DNA from: Leptolyngbya sp. FACHB-8 | Lineage (GTDB): Bacteria > Cyanobacteriota > Cyanobacteriia > Elainellales > Elainellaceae | DNA length: 64,000 nucleotides | Direction of reading: 5' to 3' | Assembly (NCBI RefSeq): GCF_014695575.1 | Contig: NZ_JACJOO010000008.1 | Location: 32,303-96,302, forward strand | In this document: positions 63,906-64,000 of the stretch, piece by piece | Position numbering within the stretch: the first letter of the stretch is position 1 | Layout of the letters: every line of letters starts with the position of its first letter | Notes under the pieces: model-generated | Seen by the model: the letters and a program-made list of their open reading frames with translations, nothing else | Databases searched by the model: none | What the model was told of the DNA's origin: nothing | Program-made: the position numbers and the translations under genes

Positions 63906-64000
63906 TTGAGAGCTTCTTAATATTTTCTATCATCCCTGTTATCACTGGCTTTCAGGCTTCTATTCTAAAAGCTGAACGTTTAACACCCACGTTTGAGCCA

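Overview
The window looks like a stretch of a filamentous-type cyanobacterial chromosome. The evidence is dense scattering of the HIP1 octamer GCGATCGC inside and between genes, several phytochrome or cyanobacteriochrome (bilin-binding GAF) histidine kinases, an Rcp1-like response regulator, and an AMIN-domain TonB-dependent receptor of the type found in cyanobacteria. No rRNA, tRNA, CRISPR array, transposase gene or phage gene was recognised. The species cannot be named from the sequence.

Layout. 1-7.7 kb: sensory kinases. These are the tail of one kinase, a PAS-less (knotless) phytochrome module fused to a cyanobacteriochrome GAF and a kinase, and a four-PAS hybrid kinase with a receiver. 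7.7-12.7 kb: two small unknown genes, an iron-sulfur (6-4)-photolyase-type cryptochrome with a small overlapping partner, and a beta-helix/RTX exoprotein. 13-16 kb: a multi-PAS kinase. 16-34.4 kb: a polysaccharide block with an acyltransferase, a GH5-CBM2 cellulase, a lipoprotein, and a five-gene run of OprB-like barrel, TPR protein, GH8 cellulase, BcsB and BcsA. This run looks like a cellulose synthase and export operon whose BcsC role is split over two genes. A GHL10-type hydrolase faces it. 34.8-38.1 kb: small unknown proteins, an orphan SMI1/KNR4 protein and a lipoprotein. 38.9-40.5 kb: a MerR regulator with a textbook 19-bp-spacer operator, driving an aldo-keto reductase. 41.1-52.7 kb: a siderophore-iron island with tonB, divergent exbB-exbD-FecCD-FecCD-ATPase, an AraC/PchR-type regulator, a TonB receptor, a siderophore-binding lipoprotein and a DUF1636 protein. 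53-55.4 kb: a half-size EamA transporter, an ARMT1-like phosphatase and a broken cyclase gene. 55.7-63.1 kb: a second photosensory block with a phytochrome carrying Cys-Cys at its bilin site, an Rcp1-like regulator, a REC-GAF kinase and a DXCF-type cyanobacteriochrome kinase. 63.5-63.9 kb: an XdhC C-terminal fragment.

The most unusual feature is between the genes. More than thirty long inverted repeats, many perfect with 18-36-bp stems, occupy most larger intergenic gaps. Many end in a three-base loop closed by GC pairs (GC-NNN-GC). They fall into families whose outer arms are conserved while inner stems differ, change in a compensated way, or carry an inverted loop. Some are nested or placed side by side. 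No named repeat class known to me explains the whole set.

The genes suggest a light-sensing organism that makes and remodels extracellular cellulose and scavenges siderophore iron. The tonB and exbB starts and the receptor start share a 23-base upstream motif, consistent with co-regulation.
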